From Neptuniibacter marinus (GTDB lineage Bacteria > Pseudomonadota > Gammaproteobacteria > Pseudomonadales > Balneatricaceae), in NCBI RefSeq assembly GCF_001597725.1, contig NZ_LUTR01000020.1:1-60103 (forward strand): a DNA stretch of 60,103 nt, read 5' to 3'. The translations under genes were made by a program, and so were the position numbers. Below, one piece after another: positions 1-8,741 of this stretch (position 1 is its first letter; the number at the start of each line of letters is the position of its first letter). The notes beneath the pieces are model-generated. The model saw nothing but the letters and a program-made list of their open reading frames with translations. It did no database searches and had not been told where the DNA came from.

Positions 1-60
1 AAGAGCGTTGCTTGGAACCAACCTAACGCTGCGAAGCGTTTCGTCTCAAGCGAGGCGCAT

Positions 61-88
61 ATTCTACTTTGCGCCGCCTTAAAGTCAA
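61..88 (-). promoter_or_regulatory. rRNA operon promoter, proximal (P2-like)
   Basis: Read on the minus strand there is TTGACT, a 16-base spacer and TAGAAT, followed by a GC-rich discriminator (ATGCGCC), the pattern of stringently controlled rRNA promoters. A/T-rich DNA lies upstream (positions 89-130) as a possible UP element. Transcription would run left off the window. The first bases of the window, read on the minus strand, end in CGCTCTT, which matches the start of the rrn boxA antitermination element, so 16S rRNA probably lies just outside. That location is an inference. Confidence 0.75.
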
Positions 89-258
89 CCGTTATTTTGT
101 GTTTTTCTGAATTAATTCTCAATCAATTCCAACACAACAATCAACTCTAAAACTTTCAAATCAAAACCAACAAAACCAAAGGTTTTCAAGGAGTTAATTC
201 AACCTTTACTTAGGTCATTCAGCGCTGTTTTGCAGGCCTCCCTTAGCAAGGACGGCGA

Positions 259-286
259 ATTATAGACTCTTCCCAAACAACGTCAA
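259..286 (-). promoter_or_regulatory. rRNA operon promoter, distal (P1-like)
   Basis: On the minus strand there is TTGACG, a 16-base spacer and a perfect TATAAT, then a GC-rich discriminator (TCGCCGTCC). The upstream flank at 287-330 is strongly A-rich on the plus strand, fitting an UP element. It points the same way as the second promoter about 200 bp downstream. Two tandem rRNA-type promoters fit the P1/P2 arrangement of gammaproteobacterial rrn operons. Confidence 0.75.
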
Positions 287-400
287 CAGGCAAAACTAAA
301 AAACTGTAAAATAAAGGCAAAAAAGTGGGATTAAGCAGAAATCGGGGCGAAATTGATTATTTAGCGATCAAAATAGAGCGCTACTCATCCCCAGACACAA

Positions 401-428
401 AAAAGCCGCTCTATATTGAGCGGCTTTT
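401..428 (-). terminator. Rho-independent terminator after tyrS
   Basis: An 11-bp perfect stem (AAAAGCCGCTC / GAGCGGCTTTT) with a 6-base loop is followed on the minus strand by a run of six T. It lies just downstream of the tyrS stop and separates tyrS from the rrn promoters, which point the same way. Confidence 0.9.
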
Positions 429-459
429 CCTTATAATCTTAACAATCAGGGCTTAACGC

Positions 460-1758
460 TTACACCAATTCGAATAGATGATGCTTTTTCTTACCTAACT
501 TCACCAAAAAGTATTTACCAAAAAGCGCCTTTTCAGCAGCAAACATACCTGCAGCATTCATATTATCTTCCATGCCATGAGCTATTCCATTAACAACAAC
601 CGCATTTCGCTGCAAAGCATCTTTTACCTGCTTACCTGAAGGCGCCATTCCCGCATCGGCCAAAATAGCCGTTACTGGCTGATCGGAAACTGCTGCCACA
701 TCCAAGGCAGATGAAGGAAGACCGTCTTGAGCCAACTGGGCATAATCCTGCTCACTTAAAGTAGATGTATCGCCTGAAAACAGAGCTTCAGTTATACGTT
801 TAGCTGCGACAAGCCCCTCTTCGCTATGAACTAGACGTGTTACTTCTTCAGCTAAGACTCTCTGCCCATCTGGGCGACCCTCGCGCGCTTCGTCCTCTTT
901 TTCTATCTGTTCAATTTGACCGACAGACAAAAAAGTAAAATAGCGGAGGAAACGGTATACATCAGCGTCTGCCGTTTGCAACCAAAATTGGTAAAACGCA
1001 TAAGGTGATGTTTTAGAAGAATCCAACCAGATCGTACCAGACTCTGTCTTACCAAACTTCGTGCCATCTGATTTGGTAATTAAAGGTAATGTTAAACCAA
1101 AAACTTGATTACCGTTCATGCGACGTGTCAATTCAGTACCGCCGGTGATATTACCCCACTGATCCGACCCACCAATCTGCAAGCTACAACCACGGGACTG
1201 GTTAAGCTGCTGGAAATCATAGGACTGAAGAATCATATAAGTAAACTCGGTAAACGAGATACCCTCACCTTCACGATCAATACGCTGCTTAACTGATTCT
1301 TTTGCAATCATCTGATTGACAGAAAAATGCTTACCTATATCACGCAGAAAGGTAAGGATATCGATGTTTTGCGTCCAATCTAAGTTGTTAACAACCTCAG
1401 CACTATTACTACCTGAATCAAAATCGATAAACGCACTCACTTGCGCTCTGATCTTTTCAACCCAGTTCGCCACGGTTGAATCATCATTTAACTTCCGCTC
1501 TTGTGCCTTAAAGCTTGGATCACCAATAAGGCCTGTCGCCCCACCCACAAGCGCTAACGGTTTATGTCCATACTCTTGAAAACGCTTGAGCGTTAATAGA
1601 GGTACCAAACTACCTATATGCAAGCTATCAGCAGTCGGATCAAAACCACAATAAAGCGTCACACTACCCTCAGATAGATGTTTTTCCAGCTCATCTTCGC
1701 TGGTCATCTGCGCAACCAAACCGCGCGCCTTTAGATCTTGTAATAGTGTTTCACTCAT
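460..1758 (-). CDS. tyrS: Tyrosyl-tRNA synthetase
   Basis: This class I aminoacyl-tRNA synthetase charges tRNA-Tyr with tyrosine in the cytoplasm. The 432 residues match the usual length. The HIGH-type motif appears as HIGS near residue 47 and the KMSKS-type motif as KFGKT near residue 235, both in the Rossmann-fold catalytic domain. The C-terminal ~70 residues form an S4-like RNA-binding domain ([17 protein letters not shown]). The gene is divergent from the murein endopeptidase gene, and its 3' end faces an rRNA operon. In Pseudomonas aeruginosa a tyrosyl-tRNA synthetase gene also sits beside a 16S gene and the mepM/anmK pair. The ATG start is preceded by a modest AAGG. Confidence 0.97.
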   Translation of the reverse strand: MSETLLQDLKARGLVAQMTSEDELEKHLSEGSVTLYCGFDPTADSLHIGSLVPLLTLKRFQEYGHKPLALVGGATGLIGDPSFKAQERKLNDDSTVANWVEKIRAQVSAFIDFDSGSNSAEVVNNLDWTQNIDILTFLRDIGKHFSVNQMIAKESVKQRIDREGEGISFTEFTYMILQSYDFQQLNQSRGCSLQIGGSDQWGNITGGTELTRRMNGNQVFGLTLPLITKSDGTKFGKTESGTIWLDSSKTSPYAFYQFWLQTADADVYRFLRYFTFLSVGQIEQIEKEDEAREGRPDGQRVLAEEVTRLVHSEEGLVAAKRITEALFSGDTSTLSEQDYAQLAQDGLPSSALDVAAVSDQPVTAILADAGMAPSGKQVKDALQRNAVVVNGIAHGMEDNMNAAGMFAAEKALFGKYFLVKLGKKKHHLFELV

Positions 1759-1965
1759 TGTTTTTGCTTAACCTTAAAGGTGGATATTAGAAAATAAGGA
1801 GGCTATTTTAACGGCAGCGAGCAAGCAAACAAATAGCTATAGACAATTATTTTTACTGGTTTAATTCAGCTAGGCTTAAGTTTTGACCGAAAAAGCCGAC
1901 ATTCTGTAATGAGAATGGCATAATACAGCGTTTATCTAATCAGACACCAACTAAAGGGGACTAGG

Positions 1966-3333
1966 GTGCCATATCGTTTGAAACAGTTACAAAAACAACT
2001 TCCTACGGTTCACCTAGTTGCGGTTAGTGCCTGTGTTTTTATTCTAGGCCTGACATTAATGTTACTTCCTTCGGAAAATGTTGAAGCTACGCGTGGCAGT
2101 ATTCCGGCAACACCACAAAGCATTGAAACAGTAGCACCTAGTGCAACTCAACTTGCTAATACAAATAACGCCCCAAACGATGCAGAAACAATCGAATCGC
2201 CAGTGATGCCCCTCCCCATTGAGGAAAACTGGGTTGATTACACGATTGGCAGTGGTGACAATCTTACTTCGATGTTCAAAAAGGCAGGCTTAACTGCTCG
2301 TGACGTATATAACGTCGCCTCTGCAGCAAAAGGCTCTAAATCATTCACTCGCTTATTCCCTGGTCAAACCTTATCTTTTGTTATAAAGGAAGGTGAACTA
2401 CATAAACTTCGCCACCGGGAATCAGAGCTTAAGCACACACTTGTCACGAAAACACCTACAGGGTTCAATATTGATATTATTGAACGTAAACCCGATATTG
2501 AGCACAAATATACTGCCGGTACTATTCAGGACTCTTTATTTCTAGCAGGCGAGGAAGCAGGGCTTTCCGGCAAAAAGATTATGGAGCTTGCCAGCATCTT
2601 CGGCTGGGATGTAGATTTTGTACTTGATATCCGAAAAGGTGATAGCTTTAGCTTAATTTACGAAGAGAAGTTTTTAGACGGAAAGAAAATAGGCGAAGGC
2701 CCCATTATTGCCGCTCAATTTATAAACAGAGGCAGCAAGTTCACTGCGCTACGCTATACCAATTCAGAAGGCGACAGTAGTTATTTTACGCCAGAAGGCT
2801 ACAGCATGCGCAAAGCATTTCTTAGAGCCCCCGTCGGCTTTGCTCGCATTAGCTCTAAATTCAGCTTAAACAGAAAACACCCTGTACTTAATCGCATAAG
2901 AGCCCACAAAGGTGTTGATTATGCTGCACGCACAGGAACACCTATAAAAGCTGCAGGCGATGGAAAAATAATATTCCGAGGGAAAAAAGGCGGTTTCGGT
3001 AATGTTGTTATCGTTCAACATGGCAGCAATATAACCACACTTTATGCACATATGAGTAAATTTAAGGGTGGACAAAAAACAGGAACTCGCATCAAACAAG
3101 GACAGGTTATCGGTTTCGTTGGCAAAACTGGATTAGCAAGTGGCCCCCACCTTCACTACGAATTCCGCGTTAATGGTGTCCATAAGAACCCATTAACCGT
3201 TAAGCTACCGCAAGCACTCCCAATAGCCGAGAACGAACGCACGACCTTTAAATCAACAGCTAGCGCCTTGCTTGCCCAGCTTGAAACTTATCAGGCAACA
3301 ACATTGGCAGCCCTTGATATGCAAAAACAGTAA
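1966..3333 (+). CDS. mepM: M23 family murein endopeptidase, OapA/LysM-like domain
   Basis: Likely an envelope peptidoglycan hydrolase that cuts D,D-cross-links during wall expansion. A single membrane anchor or uncleaved signal lies at residues ~16-36. An OapA/LysM-like carbohydrate-binding module follows at ~90-135 (VDYTIGSGDNLTSMFKKAG). The C-terminal peptidase domain keeps the zinc ligands HKGVD (HxxxD) and HLH (GPHLHYEF). Length (455 aa) and domain order match MepM/YebA proteins. The start is GTG, chosen because AAAGGGGA lies 6-13 bases upstream. The gene is followed after 5 bp by anmK, so the two probably form a wall-turnover and recycling operon. Activity of this protein is inferred from the family. 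Confidence 0.9.
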   Translation: MPYRLKQLQKQLPTVHLVAVSACVFILGLTLMLLPSENVEATRGSIPATPQSIETVAPSATQLANTNNAPNDAETIESPVMPLPIEENWVDYTIGSGDNLTSMFKKAGLTARDVYNVASAAKGSKSFTRLFPGQTLSFVIKEGELHKLRHRESELKHTLVTKTPTGFNIDIIERKPDIEHKYTAGTIQDSLFLAGEEAGLSGKKIMELASIFGWDVDFVLDIRKGDSFSLIYEEKFLDGKKIGEGPIIAAQFINRGSKFTALRYTNSEGDSSYFTPEGYSMRKAFLRAPVGFARISSKFSLNRKHPVLNRIRAHKGVDYAARTGTPIKAAGDGKIIFRGKKGGFGNVVIVQHGSNITTLYAHMSKFKGGQKTGTRIKQGQVIGFVGKTGLASGPHLHYEFRVNGVHKNPLTVKLPQALPIAENERTTFKSTASALLAQLETYQATTLAALDMQKQ

Positions 3334-3338
3334 CGGTT

Positions 3339-4445
3339 ATGGGTACTCCTGATATCTACATTGGCCTTATGTCAGGAACGAGCCTAGACGGCATTGATGT
3401 TGCTGCGGTTAGCTTCAACCCTAAATTGAAACTCATTGCCACTCACTCAGAAGCAATCCCTGAGCGACTTAAACAAAAGATCTTGCAGCTAACCCAACCC
3501 GGCGATAATGAAATCGATCTTATGGGCCTAGTTGATATTGAACTGGGCCAGCTATTCGCCAAAGCGACCAACTCACTTATCCACAACCAAGGCTTAGATA
3601 AAAAGCAGATCCACGCAATAGGTAGTCACGGTCAAACTATCAGACACCGTCCTGAATTTAGCTACACACTACAGATAGGTGATGCAAATATCATCGCTGA
3701 AAATACAGGCATAACCACCGTCAGTGATTTCAGGCGCAGAGATTTAGCCGCTGGCGGCCAAGGTGCTCCCTTAGTTCCAGCTTTTCATGACCAGATTTTC
3801 CGAACAACTAATCGCGACCGAATCCTGCTTAACATTGGCGGAATGGCAAATTTAACTTATCTACCAGCAATAGCCACAGAAGATGTACTCGGCTTTGATA
3901 CAGGCCCTGGCAATGTACTAATGGATGCTTGGATCACACAAGCTAAGGACTGCCCTTACGATAAGGATGGCGCATGGGCGCAGACTGGAAACTGTGATGA
4001 AAAATTGCTCAACGACCTGTTACAGCTACCTTATTTTCACGAAAAGCCACCCAAAAGCACAGGACGAGAGCAGTTTCATCTAAGCTGGCTAAGTCGCAAA
4101 TTGAAACCTTACTCAACAGCAGCCGCAGATGTACAAGCCACTCTCTTAGATCTGACGGCAAGAACAGTAACGGATTCGATCAACAAGTATATTCCCAGCA
4201 AAACATTTGAATTATTAGTCTGTGGCGGCGGAAGCAGAAACAAAACCCTTATGAATCGCTTACAAGAATTACTCCCCCACAACAAAGTCTGCACGACGGA
4301 TGATGCAGGAATCGATGCTGATTGGATGGAAGCGGCAGCTTTTGCTTGGCTTGCCAAGCAATGTATAGAAAGCAGTCCAGGAAATAAGCCCAGCGTAACC
4401 GGCGCAAAAGGAGAGCGAATTTTAGGTGCAATCTATCAAACTTAG
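3339..4445 (+). CDS. anmK: Anhydro-N-acetylmuramic acid kinase
   Basis: AnmK phosphorylates and hydrates 1,6-anhydro-MurNAc released by lytic transglycosylases, giving MurNAc-6-phosphate for wall recycling. The N-terminal signature GLMSGTSLDGID (residues ~9-20), the later GFDTGPGNVLMD phosphate-binding segment and GDANIIAE identify the family. The length of 368 aa is typical. It begins 5 bp after the murein endopeptidase stop, so it is almost certainly cotranscribed. Its 3' end converges on the DsrE-like gene with a gap of only 9 bp and no hairpin between them. Confidence 0.96.
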   Translation: MGTPDIYIGLMSGTSLDGIDVAAVSFNPKLKLIATHSEAIPERLKQKILQLTQPGDNEIDLMGLVDIELGQLFAKATNSLIHNQGLDKKQIHAIGSHGQTIRHRPEFSYTLQIGDANIIAENTGITTVSDFRRRDLAAGGQGAPLVPAFHDQIFRTTNRDRILLNIGGMANLTYLPAIATEDVLGFDTGPGNVLMDAWITQAKDCPYDKDGAWAQTGNCDEKLLNDLLQLPYFHEKPPKSTGREQFHLSWLSRKLKPYSTAAADVQATLLDLTARTVTDSINKYIPSKTFELLVCGGGSRNKTLMNRLQELLPHNKVCTTDDAGIDADWMEAAAFAWLAKQCIESSPGNKPSVTGAKGERILGAIYQT

Positions 4446-4454
4446 CTCGACCAA

Positions 4455-4907
4455 CTAAAAATAGATGTATCCTTCGCGACGAAGCCGCTCTTTTTCTGCA
4501 GGACCTAATGGCACGGTATCAACAAAATCTGGAAGCTCCGAACGATCCACATTATTCATTCGCATCCAACTTTCGCAAACACGAATATCAATAACATGCT
4601 TCTTCTCAAGCCGCTCAGCTAAATCTAGTAACTCTTTATATTGCTCCATATTACGATTTCGGAACGCGTGAGCCTCATCACCATGCAAGACAAAAACAAT
4701 AGGCTCATATGCATTCAAATTATCGACATCATCCGCAAGCATACTTGCCCGCTGAAAAAGCATCTCAACTTCACTTGGGGAGTTTGTTTTTATTAGCGCT
4801 AGATAATGTGGATTCGCAACCTCAGGAGCCACAGGAGATTGCGGCAGAGTATCAGCCGAACAAAAACTAGAGAACAGAAAAACAAAACTCGCAAATAAAA
4901 GACGCAT
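4455..4907 (-). CDS. Secreted DsrE/DsrF-like small protein
   Basis: A 150-residue protein with an N-terminal signal peptide ([18 protein letters not shown], cleavage expected after CSA). The mature part resembles the DsrE/DsrF/YchN sulfur-relay fold: an early strand (HYLALIKTN), a helix containing [13 protein letters not shown], then the strand [12 protein letters not shown]. One cysteine (VCESWM) lies near residue 110, the region where DsrE-type proteins often have a redox cysteine. Periplasmic members exist in many Pseudomonas-like bacteria without known function. It is probably monocistronic, with its own leader before erpA's downstream end. The family call is moderately secure; the role is unknown. 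Confidence 0.7.
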   Translation of the reverse strand: MRLLFASFVFLFSSFCSADTLPQSPVAPEVANPHYLALIKTNSPSEVEMLFQRASMLADDVDNLNAYEPIVFVLHGDEAHAFRNRNMEQYKELLDLAERLEKKHVIDIRVCESWMRMNNVDRSELPDFVDTVPLGPAEKERLRREGYIYF

Positions 4908-5001
4908 ACGCGCTCCTTAAAGAGATACTTATCTTTTATATCAGAGCAGAGAAGATATGAATAGGCTATGAATCAATCATCCATAGCCCTAATGATCAGG
5001 A

Positions 5002-5358
5002 TCAAATAGAGAAGGAAGAACCGCAACCACAAGTTGTTGTTGCATTTGGGTTATTAATAACGAACTGTGATCCCTGCAAACCCTCTTTAAAATCGACTTC
5101 GGAGCCCGCTAAGTATTGAAAACTCATAGGATCGACAACCATGGTAACACCATTACGCTCAATCACCGTGTCATCTTCCGCAGCCTGCTCATCAAAGGTA
5201 AAACCGTAAGAAAAACCAGCACAACCACCACCTGTGATAAACACACGTAGTTTCAAGTTATCGTTTTCCTCTTCATCAATTAGAGATTGTACTTTTGCAG
5301 CCGCAGCCTCAGTAAACAACATAGGAGACTCTAGGCTTGGATCGACAGTTTCTATCAT
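5002..5358 (-). CDS. erpA: Iron-sulfur cluster insertion protein, A-type carrier
   Basis: ErpA receives Fe-S clusters from the assembly scaffold and passes them to apo-proteins, including the isoprenoid enzyme IspG. The 118-residue protein has the three conserved cluster-ligand cysteines of A-type carriers: Cys46 in [11 protein letters not shown], and Cys110 and Cys112 in CGCGSSFSI at the C terminus. The short N-terminal extension before [10 protein letters not shown] is typical of ErpA rather than IscA. It lies downstream of argC in the same direction, but a gap of 162 bp with its own promoter-like and repeat elements suggests separate control. Confidence 0.95.
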   Translation of the reverse strand: MIETVDPSLESPMLFTEAAAAKVQSLIDEEENDNLKLRVFITGGGCAGFSYGFTFDEQAAEDDTVIERNGVTMVVDPMSFQYLAGSEVDFKEGLQGSQFVINNPNATTTCGCGSSFSI

Positions 5359-5371
5359 AGATACTTCTTCT

Positions 5372-5400
5372 AGGTACTTTTTAGGTACTTTTAGGTACTT
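5372..5400. repeat. Three short direct repeats before erpA
   Basis: The octamer AGGTACTT occurs three times on the plus strand, starting at 5372, 5383 and 5393, so the spacings are 11 and 10 bp, about one helical turn. On the minus strand the copies lie between a TATACT -10-like hexamer (5401-5406) and the erpA start codon, and so fall at or in the 5' untranslated region. They may be a regulator-binding array or a slippage-generated repeat. Confidence 0.7.
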
Positions 5401-5423
5401 AGTATATGAGCACAGGGACTATT

Positions 5424-5451
5424 TCGGTATTTGATTCAGCACATATACCGA
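5424..5451. promoter_or_regulatory. Inverted repeat upstream of erpA
   Basis: TCGGTAT and ATACCGA form a perfect 7-bp inverted repeat separated by 14 bases, located about 70-95 bp upstream of the erpA start and upstream of its likely -10 element. No U-run follows, so it is more likely an operator or an mRNA hairpin from argC than a terminator. It does not resemble the IscR site patterns I know. Confidence 0.35.
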
Positions 5452-5461
5452 TCTTTTAATA

Positions 5462-5487
5462 TACACCCTACCCACAGGTAGAGTGTA
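5462..5487 (-). terminator. Possible hairpin terminator after argC
   Basis: An 11-bp stem (TACACCCTACC with GGTAGAGTGTA, one G-U type mismatch) with a 4-base loop lies between argC and erpA. No good T-run follows on the minus strand, so termination is uncertain. Confidence 0.35.
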
Positions 5488-5520
5488 ATTATCACCTTAA
5501 CCAACCAATTTAGTCAAGTA

Positions 5521-6555
5521 TTAAGGCATTAAGCCGACAACATTTAGTCCTGAAGCCTCATTAATACCGAACATAATATTCATATTCTGAATCGCCTGAC
5601 CTGCAGCACCTTTTACTAAGTTATCGATAACCGAAAGCACGACCACAGTATCGTCATTCTGTGGGCGATGAATACTAATACGACACATATTGCCGCCTTT
5701 AACACTCCGCGTTTGGGGATGGCTACCCGCAGGCATCACATCAACAAACGGCTCATCGGCGTAACGCTCTTCAAACAAACGCTGTAGATCATGCTCAACC
5801 GGATCTTTTAAAACTCCGTAGCACGTAGAGTGAATACCCCGAATCATCGGTGTTAAATGGGGGACAAAGGTCAGATTCACCGGTCTTTCAGCCACCAGCG
5901 CCAAGCCTTGCTTAATTTCAGGTAGATGACGGTGCCCATGAACACCATAGGCCATCATACTTTCACTAGCTTCACACATAAGCATGCCGACTTTGGCTCC
6001 GCGCCCGCCACCGCTCACACCGGATTTACAATCAGCAATAAGACGACGATGATCAATAAGTTTATTCTCCAGTAGCGGCAGAAAAGCAAGCTGCGTTGCT
6101 GTCGGATAACAGCCTGGACAGGCTATTAATTTAGCCTCTTTGATTTGCTCCCGATTCACTTCAGGTAAACCATAAACAGCCAGCTCAGCCATATCTGGAG
6201 ACGTATGCTCCATACCATACCATTGAGACCAAACATCAAGATCTTTAATACGGAAATCTGCACCTAAATCGATAACTTTGACACCATTATCTATAAGCTC
6301 TGCTGCCATCTTCATGGCAACCCCGTGAGGAGTAGCAAAAAACACGACATCACATGCACTTAGCGTTTTAACATCAGGCACTGAAAACTTAAGGTCATAA
6401 ATACCTCGGAGATTAGGATACATGTCAGCTATGCTAATTCCCTCTTCAGATCGAGAAGTGATTACCTCAACCACAGCTTCGGGATGATTTGCCAACAACC
6501 GTAGTAATTCTACGCCTGTATACCCTGTGCCACCGACAATACCTACCTTAATCAC
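5521..6555 (-). CDS. argC: N-acetyl-gamma-glutamyl-phosphate reductase
   Basis: ArgC reduces N-acetyl-glutamyl phosphate to the semialdehyde with NADPH, the third step of arginine synthesis. The Rossmann nucleotide-binding motif is [13 protein letters not shown] at the N terminus, and the catalytic cysteine lies in CPGCYPTA near residue 147-153. The downstream substrate-binding segment ([11 protein letters not shown]) is present. At 344 aa it matches the long-type family. The start is GTG, preceded by GAGAGG five bases upstream. Other arg genes are not in the window. In Pseudomonas argC also lies near erpA. Confidence 0.97.
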   Translation of the reverse strand: MIKVGIVGGTGYTGVELLRLLANHPEAVVEVITSRSEEGISIADMYPNLRGIYDLKFSVPDVKTLSACDVVFFATPHGVAMKMAAELIDNGVKVIDLGADFRIKDLDVWSQWYGMEHTSPDMAELAVYGLPEVNREQIKEAKLIACPGCYPTATQLAFLPLLENKLIDHRRLIADCKSGVSGGGRGAKVGMLMCEASESMMAYGVHGHRHLPEIKQGLALVAERPVNLTFVPHLTPMIRGIHSTCYGVLKDPVEHDLQRLFEERYADEPFVDVMPAGSHPQTRSVKGGNMCRISIHRPQNDDTVVVLSVIDNLVKGAAGQAIQNMNIMFGINEASGLNVVGLMP

Positions 6556-6875
6556 AATAACCTCTCATCGAGTTTAAAAAACGATTATATATATTACTAC
6601 AAAGCTATAATTCAATAACTACTAAATCGATAATTTGAAATAGATTCCCGCAGAAATACTTACATAAACAAAGATTACCGATGAAATACGCACCAAATCA
6701 AATGAAGCAACATTATTTTTTATATATGCCAAATTGAATCTAACCAGAATCTAAAAAATTATCTTTACAGAGAATAACTTAAGGGAAAAAGATGGGGAAC
6801 GAGTATCGTCTAACAAACACAGGAGAGAAAAATTCAACAGCTATACACCTTACAATCAAGGAGCTTTCAGCCCGC
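6556..6875. other. 320-bp A/T-rich intergenic region
   Basis: This region lies between argC and nsrR, both leftward. It is strongly A/T rich and should contain the argC promoter and the nsrR 3' end. I see no RNA gene, no convincing intrinsic terminator and no clear ArgR box. Confidence 0.5.
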
Positions 6876-7304
6876 TCAGCTCACAAGCAGCAACGGAATC
6901 AGCTCATTTTTATTTGCCGTTAAATCCTCCAACGTATATTTCCGCATGGTATCCGTAAAAGCCTTCATTCCTTCAACTAACGCTTTTTTCAACTCGCAAC
7001 AGGGAAGCAGCTGACAGTCAGTTGACAGGCAGTCCACACCATCTAGGTGGTTTTCCAGCTGCTCTATAACCTCGCCAATATTAATCATCTCTGGAGAAGC
7101 CCCTAATCGGATTCCACCATTTTTACCACGAATAGTTTGCACATAACCTAGCTTTGCCAACTGCCCGATCACTTTAACCATATGACTCTGAGATACCTGA
7201 TAAACAGCGGATACTTCCGCCACACTGCTTAATCGCTTCTCCTCTAGGCTGGCAAGATAAATCAAGGTTCGCAAACCAAAGTCGGTAAAAGCGCTTAATC
7301 TCAT
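6876..7304 (-). CDS. nsrR: NO-sensing Rrf2-family repressor NsrR
   Basis: NsrR is a [4Fe-4S] or [2Fe-2S] Rrf2 repressor that loses DNA binding when nitric oxide nitrosylates its cluster. The protein opens MRLSAFTDFGLRTLIYLA, very close to E. coli NsrR, and has the winged-helix segment with RGKNGGIRLG. Cluster cysteines are present with the NsrR spacing C-x4-C-x5-C (DCLSTDCQLLPCC), plus one extra adjacent Cys. The start was placed 75 bp inside the longest frame because AGGAGTG lies just upstream of this ATG and the protein then aligns with family N termini. It is downstream of hmp and the hemerythrin gene, consistent with feedback control of NO detoxification. Confidence 0.93.
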   Translation of the reverse strand: MRLSAFTDFGLRTLIYLASLEEKRLSSVAEVSAVYQVSQSHMVKVIGQLAKLGYVQTIRGKNGGIRLGASPEMINIGEVIEQLENHLDGVDCLSTDCQLLPCCELKKALVEGMKAFTDTMRKYTLEDLTANKNELIPLLLVS

Positions 7305-7340
7305 AGACACTCCTGAAACGATTAATATCTCTAATAAATA

Positions 7341-7370
7341 AAACGGGATATAGGCAACTATACCCCGTTT
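7341..7370 (-). terminator. Intrinsic terminator between hmp and nsrR
   Basis: Thirteen-base arms (AAACGGGATATAG / CTATACCCCGTTT, one G-U type position) enclose a GCAA-complement tetraloop. On the minus strand the stem is followed by TTTTATTTATT. It lies 36 bp before the nsrR start codon, so nsrR is reached by read-through or has a promoter overlapping this hairpin. Confidence 0.7.
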
Positions 7371-7459
7371 AATTGTCACGCAATAGCAGAAGTGCTCATA
7401 ATATCCATATCAAAAAAACGCAGTAGCTTCTAACGACACTCGACCTGTATCTATGATAA

Positions 7460-8665
7460 TTAATTCAGACTTTCACTTGGCCCGAAAACTTCATAATGAA
7501 GTCGATTATCATCGATTTTCTGCGCCTTTAATTGACGATAAATGACTTTCATAAAGGGCAGAGGCCCACAAAAATAATATTCAGCATCAATCGGACAGCA
7601 ACGCTCAATCCAATCAGACGTAATATAACCCTGACTATCGTAATCAACCCCCTCTTGGGCCCCCGCAACATCCTCATAAAAAGTGAGTGCCGTTAATCCA
7701 GGAACGTCCCGTTTCAATTTCGCTATATGCTGCCCAAACGCATGGGTATGACGATTACGGGTTCCATGAAGCCAGACAATGTCGCGCGTATCCTGACTCT
7801 TCACCAGCTCATTTAACATACTCAGCATCGGCGTAATACCAACACCACCACTAATCAATACAACAGGCCGGCTATTGTCTTTCAAAAACAGATCACCCCC
7901 TGGCATATGAATAGCTAAATGGCTACCTATCTCAAGCTGCGTATGCAGGTAGTTAGACACCCGCCCTTCTGGTATCTCAGCCGTCGGCGCTGGTTCCCGC
8001 TTAACAGATATACGATATTCATCAGGGGAGCAGCTGTCAGAAAGACTATATTGACGAATCTCTTCATGCTCCCACTCTGAGTTAACTATCTTAACGCTGA
8101 GAAATTGCCCAGCACGATAAGAAGGGAGCGGTTCACCATCTACCGGTTTCAGGTAGATTGAACGAATCTCGTCACTTTCCTCAACTATATTACTCACACT
8201 AAATGCCTTAAACCCAATCCAGCCTTCAGCTTCAGCATTTGCATAAAGTTGCTGCTCCCGCCCGATCAAAATCTTCGCTAACTGCTGATAAGCCTCCTCC
8301 CAAGCCTTTAATACACTCTCAGTAGCCACTTCTTTACCAAGCACATCTCGAATCGCTTTAAGCAAATTTCGTCCGACGATCTCATATTGAGCAGGGGAAA
8401 TATCAAGACTAAAATGTTTAGTCGCAATTTTTTCGACCGTCCCGCCTAATGCCCCAAGATTATCAATATTCGCGGCATAGCCTAATATAGCCGCCGCTAA
8501 GGTTGATTGCTGACGCCCACTGGCCTGACTGGCCATATTAAAAACATGCTGCAGTTCTGGATTTTCTGCAAATAGCAGCTCATAAAAATGCTTTGTGATA
8601 GCTTCACCTGATGCCTGAATAACAGGCACAGTCGATTTTACAATGGTCATTGTTTCAGTTTGCAT
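7460..8665 (-). CDS. hmp: Flavohemoglobin, nitric oxide dioxygenase
   Basis: Hmp converts NO and O2 to nitrate using NAD(P)H, with electrons passing through FAD to haem. The N-terminal ~140 residues are a globin with the proximal-histidine region EKIATKHFSLDI. The FAD domain has RQYSLSD, the NAD domain has GGVGITPMLSML, and the C terminus ends YEVFGPSE, all diagnostic. The ATG start was chosen over a GTG six bases upstream because TAAGG lies six bases before the ATG and abuts the GTG. It sits between the hemerythrin gene and nsrR, all on the minus strand, as an NO-defence cluster. Confidence 0.96.
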   Translation of the reverse strand: MQTETMTIVKSTVPVIQASGEAITKHFYELLFAENPELQHVFNMASQASGRQQSTLAAAILGYAANIDNLGALGGTVEKIATKHFSLDISPAQYEIVGRNLLKAIRDVLGKEVATESVLKAWEEAYQQLAKILIGREQQLYANAEAEGWIGFKAFSVSNIVEESDEIRSIYLKPVDGEPLPSYRAGQFLSVKIVNSEWEHEEIRQYSLSDSCSPDEYRISVKREPAPTAEIPEGRVSNYLHTQLEIGSHLAIHMPGGDLFLKDNSRPVVLISGGVGITPMLSMLNELVKSQDTRDIVWLHGTRNRHTHAFGQHIAKLKRDVPGLTALTFYEDVAGAQEGVDYDSQGYITSDWIERCCPIDAEYYFCGPLPFMKVIYRQLKAQKIDDNRLHYEVFGPSESLN

Positions 8666-8741
8666 AATCACCCTTACTGATCTATAAAATTTGAGGTTTT
8701 ATTTCATTTAGATAGAAATAGAGGAGCACTAAAATTAAATG

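Noticed and set aside
6793-6920. 43-codon plus-strand frame overlapping the nsrR 3' end with an AAGGG upstream
   Set aside because: It runs antisense into nsrR, lacks recognisable composition or homology, and is short enough to occur by chance.
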